Origin: Phaeoceros laevis | Taxonomy: Eukaryota; Anthocerotophyta; Anthocerotopsida; Notothyladales | NCBI GenBank assembly: GCA_049999765.1 | Contig: JBNGIQ010008532.1 | Span: 1-60,525 of the forward strand | Direction of reading: 5' to 3' | DNA: 60,525 nt | Part shown: piece after piece, positions 20,698 to 30,410 of the stretch | How the letters are laid out: each line of letters opens with the position of its first letter | Numbering within the stretch: the first letter of the stretch is position 1 | Notes under the pieces: model-generated | Seen by the model: the letters and a program-made list of their open reading frames with translations, nothing else | Database searches by the model: none | What the model was told of the DNA's origin: nothing | Position numbers and translations under genes: made by a program

Positions 20698-21367
20698 AAC
20701 AAGGGCTTTCTGCGCACCGAGAAAACCTCGCCTACAGTAATAGCTTAGCGACAGCAACATTGAGCCGTGAGTTTCGCAACCGAGGGAGCAAACTGGAATT
20801 GAAGAGATCCGAAGGTCGATAACTCGTAACGTTACAGACGGTGCCTTTTCAAAGGGCGCCGTCGGCCCGGTGGCACATGTTAGCTACAAAATTACATCCC
20901 TGCAAACAATGTATCTCGCTGATTGTTACCCCCCAATTGTCGTTGGGGCCAATCCTTACCGTCGGTTGACACGCATGAACAGCAAACAAACATGGCCCTT
21001 GCCTCCTCCTCACCTTCTCTGGACAGTTCTTCCCAAGCTATACTACGAAACGTTTGGTCCCGAGTGGGGGATCTCGCCCTTCAGAGTACACGTAGTATAA
21101 CATTTACGCAGTCTTGTGCAATAATAGCCTGCAACCCTTCACCAAGCCTAGTATACATACATCCCTGCAACTTGTGCGGTATCATCCCACTACCTGCAGA
21201 AAGATAGACGACAGATACCGCGAGTAAGATTCACAGTCCAGTAGAATCGACCATGTCCGAGGATGTTACGATCTGCACAGAAGCCCTTAAATGAACAAAT
21301 ATCACAGGTGAACATCAAAACCCTGTTTTGTGCAAAAAGTTGGACACCTCGTACCATGTGGGTTCAG
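20698..21367. other. Convergent intergenic region
   Basis: It lies between the 3' ends of the methyltransferase gene (+) and the EID1-like gene (-). No ORF with recognisable similarity; it should hold both 3' UTRs. Confidence 0.45.
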
Positions 21368-22684
21368 CTATAGATTGTAAAGAGGTCTGTCCGTCCAAGC
21401 ACCAGCAACATGTCCATTCTCACAGACAAAAGCACGGACCACAGGTTCCCCGTCATCATGGTATTCGTGTGACCTTCTAAGGCAGAATGTGGAGACCATA
21501 TCCCAAGTCAGGGCAGACGAGCAGAAGGCACAACAAACACCAGCCTTCCGTGGTTTCAAGTCCTTCAGGTTCCGCCAGATCTGGGAGGCCTTAAAGTTCT
21601 TAAAAACTCCTCGGAAAAGCTTATACTTCCTCCTCTGCCCAGGATGGACACAACCAGGCCAGTCGCAAATATACAAAATGTCAGCTCGGAACCGGCTTGC
21701 AAGCAATTTGTTTCCTTGCTCCCTGGTCAAGTTCCACATTCCACAAGCCAAATGAGGATTTTCATGAAAGCAGCATGACCCTTCCCTCATCCGATCCTTC
21801 AGCCCTTCATCAATACGTTTCTTCCTCTTCACTCTTTCCATCTTCGCATCCCTAGCTATGAAAGCCCGACCTTCCCCTTCGCCTGCTCCTGGCTGCTGGT
21901 TACCACGCTGCTTGACGACGTCGTGGCAGTGAAGGGGCTGATCTGCTAGATAATCTTCGAGAGTAAACTCGTCATCAGCCTGCCTAGCAGGAGGCTGCTC
22001 TGCCAATTTTCCTCTCCTTACAGACGCTTCAGCGTGCACTGGTGGAGTGGACTCCCTTGCACACTGCTTACTGGCCTTCTCCTTTGCAATAGCTGCAGCA
22101 GCCTCAGCAATATCCCGTTCCACACCAAAGGTCACCCTCTGTCCAGGACTGGCCTTCCTTGCCTGAAACAGCTCATCACCTGTCTCCAACTTCTTTCTCT
22201 TGCCATTCAGAAACTCCTCGCTGGAGCCCAACTCCCTGTCCAAGCCAAAGTCCCAACATTCCAGCATAACACCGGCATGCCGGAGGCCAGGACAACACAC
22301 GAGGAGCTTCTGAAGAGCCCCCCAGCCTCCAGGCGGCTCCTGCCCAGGCAGTTCCAGGCGGGGCGACCCTTGAGTTAGATCAGAGACTATTGCAGGAGCT
22401 ACTCGCATGCACTGCCTCCTCCATACTGTGTTCTTTATCACTCTAGAAAACCGAACACACACGCACGAGAGCCTTGCCAGGTGCCTGGGGTCCTCCTCTA
22501 GTCTTGCAAAAATGTTCACCAAAATATCCTCCGAGATCTTTGAGAAAAAGAAGGAAGGAAGATGGTCTAGCAGTTCCGGAAGCCTCATATCAAATAGGTT
22601 GACTTGATCAGGAGGCTTCATAGCAATATTGAGGAGAGACTCGAGAGACAGAGCCGAAATCCGGATATCAAAAGGGACAGCCAT
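21368..22684 (-). CDS. EID1: EID1-like F-box protein (phytochrome A signalling)
   Basis: In Arabidopsis EID1 is the F-box subunit of an SCF ubiquitin ligase that dampens far-red/phytochrome A signalling in the nucleus. This intronless gene encodes 438 residues. The F-box is KISEDILVNIFARLEEDPRH then LARLSCVCVRF, near residue 50. LLVCCPGLRHAGVMLE follows. A long, charged middle part with a basic patch (RVKRKKR) differs from the compact Arabidopsis protein. The C-terminal half is very conserved: NLTREQGNKLLASRF, LYICDWPGCVHPGQ, KLFRGVFKNFK, and the end HDDGEPVVRAFVCENGHVAG then AWTDRPLY, the EID1 signature. Cys pairs (CCAFCSS, CDWPGC) suggest metal binding. The ATG at 22684 is the first in frame; in-frame codons continue to 22750 but start with GTG. 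EDL-type paralogues are less likely because of the C-terminal match. Confidence 0.9.
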   Translation of the reverse strand: MAVPFDIRISALSLESLLNIAMKPPDQVNLFDMRLPELLDHLPSFFFSKISEDILVNIFARLEEDPRHLARLSCVCVRFSRVIKNTVWRRQCMRVAPAIVSDLTQGSPRLELPGQEPPGGWGALQKLLVCCPGLRHAGVMLECWDFGLDRELGSSEEFLNGKRKKLETGDELFQARKASPGQRVTFGVERDIAEAAAAIAKEKASKQCARESTPPVHAEASVRRGKLAEQPPARQADDEFTLEDYLADQPLHCHDVVKQRGNQQPGAGEGEGRAFIARDAKMERVKRKKRIDEGLKDRMREGSCCFHENPHLACGMWNLTREQGNKLLASRFRADILYICDWPGCVHPGQRRKYKLFRGVFKNFKASQIWRNLKDLKPRKAGVCCAFCSSALTWDMVSTFCLRRSHEYHDDGEPVVRAFVCENGHVAGAWTDRPLYNL

Positions 22685-23910
22685 CCGCCCTGCGGTTGCC
22701 TGATGTTTTTGCAAAAAGCACAGAGACAAGATCAAAACCCTGCCCACCACTTCATGGCCCTGGGCAAGACAACCCTCCCCTCGAGAAAGTGCCTGTAAAA
22801 AAAAACTTTTCCGACTACGACGATCAACCCCTACACTTCCACAACATATGTGAAGGTAGGGCCACGCTAAGTCAAGCCATCGCCACGATTAGCGGAAGCA
22901 AGCAAGAATTTTCCACGCAGGGCCAGCGGTCAACCCAAGCAACGACCACTTGGCCTTAGTGGCAAATTGGCGATATCGACATATGCGCCGAGGAAGACCG
23001 ATTCTCCTTCGCAGACACGGAAAGGACTCCAGGCATGGCGACCCTTCCTATCCACTCTCACCGCTCCTGCCTGCATACATTTTTGTTGCCAACAACTAGC
23101 ACACCACCACCTACCACAAAACCCCTGGCGCCACCGCGCTCACTGAAGCTGCAAAGAGAGCTCTGATCCTTTCCCCGACTGCACAATCCTTAGCAGCCTC
23201 TTGCCTCACTACGAAACCAGGGCCAGCGTATAACAATACCCGCTTGCACAACTCCTTCAAGCCGTAGGCCGCAGAGACAAAGCACCAGCTCCCTCCAAGA
23301 CGTGTGGGACGTCGACGACGGCCTTCTCAACGAACCGAGAGCAGAAACAAGGGATTGCTTGGGCCAGAGACAGAACGATATTGGAACCGCAGCAGGGCAT
23401 TGGAGGGGCTGAATCATCAAGGTCAGCCCGTATCGCCAGGCTCGGAAGGTTGTGCCGTTCGGCAGATTAGCCGGAGGTGTCGAAGCACGTGTTCCTCCTT
23501 GTCCGCGCCAACGCGAGCGCTGCGCAGCAAATCTTGCCGTCCGAGCCTAGGTGCGTAAACTGGGTATGTCCGCATTGGTCCGAAGGCAGAACACGCGGCC
23601 CACAATTCGCCAAACCTGCTGATTTTGTGGTCCTGCAACTCTCCACTTTTAGGGCCACTGACAACATGCAGTGCACCAATGGACAACGAAGTTCATGACA
23701 TTATGTGGCCAGGTGCCGGCCCCACTACGTACACGCTCAGCGGCGTCACGCCAGGGGCTAATGGTCACTATGCTCTTTAATGCGAGCACGATACCCGAAG
23801 CGCGACCACATTGAGGAGCGGTGCATAGGATTAGGGTTTACCTTAGCTCTACGCAGGTGAGGAGCCCGTCACAAGACCCAAAAGGTGTGAGCGTGGTCAG
23901 AACTTGCAGA
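22685..23910. other. Intergenic, EID1-like promoter side
   Basis: No convincing gene. The left part should be the leader and promoter of the EID1-like gene. Between 23200 and 23700 several long overlapping open frames exist on both strands, but none shows conserved motifs and the stretch is simply GC-rich. A possible upstream exon of the next gene ends at a GTGAGG donor near 23857. Confidence 0.4.
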
Positions 23911-24675
23911 ATGAAGCTCGACCCGAACATGGTGGTCGCTCAGTTGGAGGAGGACGAGCCTGCCCAGCTCAGCTTTGTGCCTTTGTGCGTGACTGTACAG
24001 GATTACGATGCAGGCTCACATGTCTATAGAGGTTGTGTCAAATGTTTCACAAGTATCTCACCCAAAGGGTGGTGTAAAAAATGTAAGGCTGTTGTGAATG
24101 GGCAAATGCAATACCGTCTTCGGCTCCTCCTTGCTGACTCCACTTGTGAGGCATGGGCTACGGCATTCACTGCTGGTAGAGATTTTGTTAGGCTTACGCC
24201 TGAAGAGTTTAGCTTGAAGGAATTACGAGGAGAAGGTACTCAAGTCCTGGATCGGCTGCTTCACAAGAGCTTCATCTGTCTCTTCTCCATCAAGAAGGCA
24301 TCAAGGCGACACCCTTCCAGCATCATTATTCTAAGGGCTGATGCAGTGTACATTCAGGAATTGTTTCCTGACCTTGGTATGACAGACAACAGAGCCGATA
24401 ATTTGTCAAGATTGCCTACAACTGACAACAGTCCAAAGACGCCTGTTAAGCAAACAATTTCAGTTTTTCATGCGGACACAGATAACAGCATAGTCTGTGA
24501 AGACCATGTGAGCAATCATGTAGACAAGCCTTTGCCTATGGCCGTGCCCCTTATAGTGTGCTGTTGTCTATCTATGATTGTCACTATAGTGTTGTTTTCC
24601 CTTCCAGCAAAGAGTCTTGCTGCGATAGGCATACTAGTTTTTATTGCAGCAATTTCAGTGTTTAGGCTGTTGTAA
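23911..24675 (+). CDS. RPA1 C-terminal-like zinc/OB-fold protein with membrane tail
   Basis: 254 residues from the ATG at 23911. The first half resembles the C-terminal DNA-binding domain of replication protein A large subunit: YRGCVKCFTSISPKGWCKKC supplies a CxxC...CxxC zinc ribbon, followed by MQYRLRLLLADST, EAWATAF and a LTPEEFSLKEL helix. After a polar linker rich in Thr, Asn and Asp, residues about 207-254 form two hydrophobic segments, VPLIVCCCLSMIVTIVLFSL and LAAIGILVFIAAISVFRL, likely a membrane hairpin or tail anchor. RPA-like single-strand-DNA-binding proteins are known accessory genes of plant Helitrons. Here the gene converges on a MULE-like transposase whose stop lies 85 bases away, so it may be transposon cargo or a captured host fragment. 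CAG just before the ATG could be a splice acceptor, so an upstream exon is possible. The RPA similarity is moderate; function is unknown. Confidence 0.55.
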   Translation: MKLDPNMVVAQLEEDEPAQLSFVPLCVTVQDYDAGSHVYRGCVKCFTSISPKGWCKKCKAVVNGQMQYRLRLLLADSTCEAWATAFTAGRDFVRLTPEEFSLKELRGEGTQVLDRLLHKSFICLFSIKKASRRHPSSIIILRADAVYIQELFPDLGMTDNRADNLSRLPTTDNSPKTPVKQTISVFHADTDNSIVCEDHVSNHVDKPLPMAVPLIVCCCLSMIVTIVLFSLPAKSLAAIGILVFIAAISVFRLL

Positions 24676-24759
24676 GTGCTCACAGACACGGGCTGCTCAA
24701 AGTAAATTAGAAAGTGCCAACCACAGTTGGTTCTCAATTCAGTTCTTACATGGAACACG

Positions 24760-26168
24760 TCAAGGAGCATTTGTGTCCACTCGTCCAACAAGCTCTACGA
24801 AAGTGGGTTGTTTCTTCTTACATGGCAATTTCCAAGTGCTACTTTTTTCCCAGAAAGCAAGCTTCCGCTTCAAGCTATTGTCTAAATTGCTAGGATCAGC
24901 AAGCACTGGTAAAGTTGGAAGCATACTATTCCCTACAGCTCCTGCTCCCATGCCCTCTAGCTGTCTGATCAATTGCTGTAATAATCCCTTTGTGTGTTGC
25001 TCAAGAAAAGGCCACTTTTCTAAAACAAGTGTCAACTGCTGGCACATAGCTCCCAAACTTGTAGATGTCTCCAATTTATCTACTGTGAACACGGCTGCCT
25101 GCTCAACAACGGGAACACTAGTCCCACCTTGGCTACTTGTTCCCAAGCCAGCATCATGTCGAAGGAAATTCTCCCACATGGAAGTGTCCTCTTCAGTGTT
25201 AGGCATAAAGCTATGTTGGAACTCAGTCTGAGCAACTGCAACTTCGGAATACCTGACAACCAACTTTTCTGTGGGGACTACCTTGTGCATGAGGAGCATA
25301 ACCTTCAGCTGGTGTTTGCACATGAAACCTCGCATCCCTTGCTTACATGTACAATAACCCCAAGGGGTTCCAGCACCACTCACCATATATGAATGTGCTT
25401 TCCCATTGTCCTGACTGTTGACATAAGCTAGATTTGGAGAATCTGGAGTTGGTAAGAATACATCGCTGTCTAAGATGTCTGATGCTTTCTGGAGAGCACT
25501 CCGTACAATGTCTTCTTGCTTGGAATTGCGAAGCATGCCCACTGCCTTACACTGGGCTACATACCAAAAGTGCCTATTAACCTCTTCAAACAAAATATGC
25601 AGTAGCCAATCCAACCGCCGATTTCGAAGGGTTTTCTTGGAGAGCAAACATCTGTACTTCAGATGTTTGTGATAGGCTTCTATGGAGGAGTTGCAGTCTT
25701 GCCCGGCATGTGGAATTGTCCTCACCGCTTTAATCCACTGTAGCATGTTAGAACCCCACTGCTCTTTAAAATACTTCACAAAGCTGGTAGCAGACTCCTG
25801 GAAGGTAGCATAAAAAAGATCTAGTTTTTCCACGCAAGCTTGGTTCACCTCTACCCCGTCATCAATGTCCATATACATGAGCTCACCCAAGGATGTCATA
25901 ATTGCATGCCTGGTGTCGGGTGCCTTCACCTTCTTCAACAGTTGCCGCAGCCAAGCCCTCCGAACGTGCCATAGACACAAGAAAACCAGTACAGTACTTC
26001 CAAACACAGCCTTGATGGCATTAATTTCCGCCATACAATCGTCTACCAGAAAGCTGTTGGTTGCCAATCTGGCCTATGTAGCAGCATCTTTGCTCGTAAG
26101 CATTCCAACCACTGTGAAATGTCGTCTGCCGTAGCCTTGCTGGTAATCACCCAAGCAACAGGGATACC
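24760..26168 (-). pseudogene. MULE-like transposase with SWIM zinc finger, frameshifted
   Basis: A class II transposase gene whose 5' part is lost in a 400-N gap. Before the frameshift, GIPVAWVITSKATADDIS and QWLECLRAK match the MULE transposase core. Near 26045-26065 the frame changes by one base: HRPDWQPTAFW then stop continues in another frame as SFLVDDCMAEINAI, an acid-containing core motif. FLCLWHVRRAWLRQL follows. The SWIM zinc finger is YCTCKQGMRGFMCKHQL (CxC...CxH), 18-kb-away plant MULE relatives having the same order of core then SWIM. The C-terminal region to the TGA at 24760-24762 is low-complexity and ends VELVGRVDTNAP. The single indel may be real decay or an assembly error beside the gap. 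Upstream sequence on the same strand (26829-27190) may be an earlier part of the same element. Confidence 0.75.
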
Positions 26169-26568
26169 NNNNNNNNNNNNNNNNNNNNNNNNNNNNNNNN
26201 NNNNNNNNNNNNNNNNNNNNNNNNNNNNNNNNNNNNNNNNNNNNNNNNNNNNNNNNNNNNNNNNNNNNNNNNNNNNNNNNNNNNNNNNNNNNNNNNNNNN
26301 NNNNNNNNNNNNNNNNNNNNNNNNNNNNNNNNNNNNNNNNNNNNNNNNNNNNNNNNNNNNNNNNNNNNNNNNNNNNNNNNNNNNNNNNNNNNNNNNNNNN
26401 NNNNNNNNNNNNNNNNNNNNNNNNNNNNNNNNNNNNNNNNNNNNNNNNNNNNNNNNNNNNNNNNNNNNNNNNNNNNNNNNNNNNNNNNNNNNNNNNNNNN
26501 NNNNNNNNNNNNNNNNNNNNNNNNNNNNNNNNNNNNNNNNNNNNNNNNNNNNNNNNNNNNNNNNNNNN
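26169..26568. other. Assembly gap (400 N)
   Basis: A run of 400 N. It removes the 5' part of the MULE-like transposase, so the N terminus and DNA-binding region of that protein are unknown. Confidence 0.95.
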
Positions 26569-26828
26569 AAGGAAGGGCTGACCTTGCATGCAAGGTTCGG
26601 AGCACAAATGGTTTGATGCAGGAAGGGAACCACGTGCCACACCAAGCTGGTTAAAGCCATGTCTGAGAAGGAGAAGGAAGATGAACTGTGTGGGCATGCT
26701 GAGAAGCTAGCCTTGGCGTTTGGTCTCTTGAACACTCTCAATGGCACACCTCTGCTGGTAACGAACAGCCTGCGGATGTGCAGGGACTGCCAATCTTCCA
26801 CCGGAATTATGTCAAGGGTTCGAAAGAT

Positions 26829-27190
26829 CTAGAGGACATCGTTGTAAGGGACCAAATCGTATGCATGATTTGAGGAGGGCCCTGTGGCTGTAAGGGTCGA
26901 CATGGCCCTCCTTTCCACTTCAGCAGCTATGCTTGCCATTGCCTGAACCAGATTCTTGACCCTTGACTTCTCCACTGGTGCCGACTCATGCTCCTTCTGT
27001 GACAGTGCCAATGCCAAGTGGGGCAGCCTCTGTTCCTCCATGTTTTCCACCCGTTGGAGGAAACGTGCTGTCTGGACGAGGCAATGGATTTCCACGGAAA
27101 CATTCCCACCTCTGTTAGAACCAGGGGGGTCGCCGTGCTTTCCTTAAGGCCCATCATGTCTTTGAGAATCCCATTTAGCACACTCTCCAT
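26829..27190 (-). pseudogene. Degraded coiled-coil ORF, probably transposon-associated
   Basis: On the minus strand the frame starting MESVLNGILKDMMGLKEST (27190) passes by a one-base shift near 27095 into a second frame reading VQTARFLQRVENMEEQRL, then KSRVKNLVQAMASIAAEVE. Together they give about 115 residues of helical, coiled-coil-like sequence. I recognise no family. Its position and strand, just upstream of the MULE-like transposase, suggest another exon or ORF of the same element. Confidence 0.35.
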
Positions 27191-27795
27191 TTTACCCCAT
27201 TGGGATTTTTGACACGCCCCAAACCTGCACCCCGTAAGTTACGATGGGCAGGAGACACATCTCCATCATCTGTACTACCACTGTCGTGTGAACGAAGTGT
27301 CCCTGCAGGGCCTTCGAGTGGAGGGCATAAGCAGCAGCTTGGTCCATCCTGCTGGTCTTCATGCTGCACTACGAAGAAGGCTATGAGGTTACCACTGCAC
27401 TACGAAGAAGGCTATGAGGTTACCACTAAATACTCCAGCAATCAAGCAGGAACTGGAGCCATCACATTGCCACTCTCCTCTGGTAACATCTGAATTCCTT
27501 CAAAATTGTGGTGTTGTTCAAAACGTCGGGGTGTTGCAGGAGAGGCACATTTTCTGGATTGGGAGATATACGAATTACTGTCTCAGCAGTGTTGTTAACT
27601 TGAGTTGTGATTGTCTATGTGCAGGGAGTGAGCTCATTGCCTTAACATGATTTGGAGTGAGATCACTCTTCACACACAAGGCTATTAAAAGGCTATTGCT
27701 ATTGCATGAGAGAGAAAGGATTTTAGGCTTCAAATAGAACAGTAGGCTTTTGCAGGTGAGTTTCCATTGTCAACGTAGTAAACCGCATTGGTGCA
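27191..27795. other. Region between two transposase genes
   Basis: No gene is recognised. It contains a 31-bp tandem duplication (27364-27425) and should hold the 5' flank of the rightward transposase. Confidence 0.45.
27364..27425. repeat. 31-bp perfect tandem duplication
   Basis: The unit ctgcactacgaagaaggcta followed by tgaggttacca occurs at 27364-27394 and again at 27395-27425 without differences. It lies between the two transposase genes and looks recent. Confidence 0.9.
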
Positions 27796-29265
27796 ATGTA
27801 TGGTCGGGCGCCACCGTGGTTGCCGCCCCCTTACGTGCGACAGCAGGTTGAAGTGTATCTCAACAGGGGGGAAGATTTTCAGGATGTTGTCAGGCTCATG
27901 GGTATAGATCGCAGCACTCTTTGGAGATGGCTGCAAGAGGACCCTCTATGGTATGGAAAAACCCTAGTTGTTAATGACTTGGACGCAGTTGATATTATTA
28001 TGGACAATGTAGATCTCCTGGATGAAGGTGCGCTGTGGGGCCAGAGGTCACTATATCACTATTTGGGATCAATCGGAGTACGTCTTCCCATGAGGCAGGT
28101 GGCCAAAGTCCAACATATGCTTTCAGCCGGACTTGGTGGTCATTCGTGACGCCAAGCGATTGATGCGGGGACAATACCCTCACAAACTTCCCATGATTGT
28201 CTGGCATATAGATAGTTGGGACAAACTTTCCATGTATGGGTTTAGGGTTCATGCTGGTATTGATGGCGGCTCACATTTTGTTGTTTGTTGTATCTTGACT
28301 AACAACAAGCGGCGTGAGACTTTGTATTCCGCTTACCAGTCAGGGGTGGAGCGATGGGGTAGGCCTTTGAAAATAAGGGCCGACCATGCTCCGGAACATT
28401 GCCACATCAAGGAGGACTTAACAGTCTGGCGGGGCCATGCAATTGCCAATCCCTACAGGATAGGAAAGTCTGTCCACAACCAACAGATAGAGTTGTGGTG
28501 GAAGTACATGCGAAGAGGCTGGGGAGAACTTTGGAAGACCAGGTTCGACAACTTGGCCGCAGAGCCGGGGTGGTTGGATACCTCTAACCCTTGGCACATG
28601 CTTTTGTTGCATGCAGTGTTCTGGCAGGCATTGCATGATGGGCTGGCTAGGTATGTGCGCATGTGGAACCACCACACTATCCACAAGCAACTTCAAGCCG
28701 GGAGGACTATACCTCAGCAAAAATTTGGTGCAATTTTCAAGGCTCACGAGCGTCTCCAAAGAGAAATACTGCCCCCTCCCCGTGATGCTGTCAAAGAAGA
28801 TGAAAATGGTGATTGGATTCTGCTTGGTGATCCTCGCCTAGCCGGAGATAATATTGCTCCCCCTCCTGGAGCATTTCCATCATATGCACGGCCGGGCAAC
28901 AACTTACATGATCACAACTTCGAGACTCCATTTTCCTTGTTACCTGTAAGTTGTCTTCTTCGTGCTTCCTGTCTGCTTTACTGCTCCTATAGTTCAAGGT
29001 TCTCACTCAGAAACTTCTTTTGTGTGTGTTTGCATAGGAAGACGAGGCAGTACGGGATGCCGTGTACCAGATACACAAGGATGGGTACGCATGGAGCGAC
29101 CTGTACAAGCTCCATGTTGCTCTCACTGGCGTGTGCATCCAAGCCATGATGGCTCATCGGCCACTAGCTCAGTTTGTGGCAGCGCCTGGCCCTCACATCC
29201 ACCATGCGTATGAGACTGCAGCAACCGTGCTCTGCTCTTACTTCGAGGGCGGGCATCACCTGTGA
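27796..29265 (+). pseudogene. DDE integrase-core transposase gene, one frameshift
   Basis: Eukaryotic transposase of the type with an N-terminal helix-turn-helix and a retroviral-integrase-like core. ATG at 27796. QVEVYLNRGEDFQDVVRLMG then IDRSTLWRWL is the helix-turn-helix. The core has the three acidic sites: WHIDSWDKL (D), LKIRADHAPEHCHI (D) and SVHNQQIELWWKYMRRGW (E), with IHG/IDG-type AGIDGGSHF between. Near 28110-28125 the reading frame shifts by one base (QHML continues as FQPDLVVIRDAKR). A 49-base intron from 28077 ending at the cag before CCGGAC would also restore frame but would delete conserved residues. A well-formed intron (28946-29037) joins FSLLP to EDEAVRDAVYQIH, and the frame ends at TGA 29263-29265. 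The C-terminal 76 residues are of unknown role. It may be a young transposon or a host-adopted copy. Confidence 0.7.
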
Positions 29266-29340
29266 AGGAAAACTGTTGGAGTTTGCCTTGTTGTTCAGCA
29301 CCTGTGAAGGAAAACTGTCGGTGTTTGCCAAGTTGTTTTT
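29257..29340. repeat. 42-bp imperfect tandem duplication
   Basis: cacctgtgaaggaaaactgt begins units at 29257 and 29299. The first copy overlaps the transposase stop codon. The two units differ at a few sites. Confidence 0.8.
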
Positions 29341-29361
29341 GCTCTGTTTCTTTTTGGCAGC

Positions 29362-29913
29362 TCAGGTTTGAGCAGCAGCAGACCGTCAGAAGCGCAGGCA
29401 GCTGTGTTTGCTGTAGCAACAGCAATGCAAGCTCTGCCTCAACTGCTATTTTCACACTTCTTTCTGGAGCTGAAGGCTCATGCTACTCAGGAGTTCTTGT
29501 CTTTAGATGAGAAAGAAAGAACCGATGACAACTCCTTGGCAGGAGTTGTGAAAGGCCTTGGACTACCAAGCCTGAAGAAGTTTGGAGTTATGGATGTTCT
29601 TAAGACTGGAGCTGAAGACAAAAACTCAGCAAAAGCTCGAGAAGGGGCGTTGCTTTGTTTAGAATGTATATGTGAAAGCCTTGGCTGCTTATGTGAACCC
29701 TGTGTGATTCATGTTCTGCCAGTACTATTGGTATGCTTTTTAGATCAGGTCATGGCAGTGAGAGATGCTGCAAATGCTGTGGCACGTGCTATGATTTCTG
29801 AGTTGAGTGCTCAAGGTGTGAAACTAGTTCTTCCAGCATTGCTCAAGGGACTCGAGGACAAAGCTTGGCGTACAAAGCAAGGCAGTGTGCAGCTGCTTTT
29901 AGGACCATTTTAG
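29362..29913 (+). pseudogene. GCN1: Intronless fragment of GCN1 (ILITYHIA) HEAT-repeat gene
   Basis: GCN1 is a very large HEAT-repeat protein that binds ribosomes and activates GCN2 under amino-acid shortage. This open frame matches only a central block of it. SLAGVVKGLGLPSLKKFGVM, NSAKAREGALLCLECICESL, VIHVLPVLLVCFLDQV, VRDAANAVARAM and LSAQGVKLVLPALLKGLEDK with AWRTKQGSVQLL align without gaps to the region beginning around GLAGVVKG in plant GCN1. After QLL the next family residues (GAMAYCAP) are missing and a stop follows. The left 45 residues match weakly. There is no start codon context, and introns are absent over about 400 bases. Several normally conserved residues have changed (LCEPCV for LFEPYV). 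It begins about 100 bases after the DDE transposase stop, suggesting a captured or retrocopied host fragment. Confidence 0.8.
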
Positions 29914-30040
29914 GGACCTGGCCTTTTGAGTATTTTGTAGAGCTGCTCATGAATGACATGTTTGATCCAGGTGAGAGGTTGCTGGTAGTCTGTTTCTTCC
30001 ATTTTATATACTTCTCGTCACGTGGATGGCGTGACGTACC

Positions 30041-30190
30041 CTTGTTTCATTGTTCGCGATTGCGGAATTAATGTGACGTCCTTATTTCATTGTTCGCGAT
30101 TGCGGAATTAATGTGACGTCCTTATTTCATTGTTCGCGATTGCGGAATTAATGTGACGTCCTTATTTCATTGTTCGCGATTACGGAATTA
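30041..30190. repeat. 40-bp tandem repeat, about 3.75 copies
   Basis: The unit cttatttcattgttcgcgat plus tgcggaattaatgtgacgtc repeats head-to-tail with period 40. The copies are nearly identical; the last has one change (tacgg for tgcgg). It runs straight into a block built of related GTTCGCGAA/GGTTCG-type motifs. Confidence 0.92.
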
Positions 30191-30410
30191 AGGGATAGTT
30201 CCCGGTTCGGCGAACTGTGCAACATCTGGGACGCGGCGACCTTATTTTAGGGTTCGCTGAACCATGAATTAGGCGAAACGCTATTTCACGGTTCGCCAAA
30301 CCCTAAAATAGGGAAAAACGTAGTTCGGCGAACTAGGAAATAGCTATTTTGAAGTTGGGCGAACCCCAAAATAGTGTTATTTCCTGGTTCACCCAACCGT
30401 GCATCATCTG
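30190..30410. repeat. Inverted-repeat block of GGTTCGCC/AGTTCGGCGAACT motifs
   Basis: ttattttagggttcgctgaa (from 30242) pairs with ggttcgccaaaccctaaaat (from 30290) around a 26-base loop. Shorter palindromes such as gttcggcgaac (twice) and gttgggcgaac surround it. ggttcggcgaactgtgcaac and ggttcacccaaccgtgcatc, each followed by atctgg, form a second-order duplication. This looks like a foldback transposon or satellite junction. Confidence 0.6.

Noticed and set aside
23190-23698. Overlapping frames upstream of the RPA-like gene
   Set aside because: No conserved motif; composition effect. A leader exon is possible but cannot be defined.
28077-28125. A 49-base intron to explain the frame change in the DDE transposase
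   Set aside because: It would remove residues that match the family and is shorter than any other intron here; a one-base indel is simpler.
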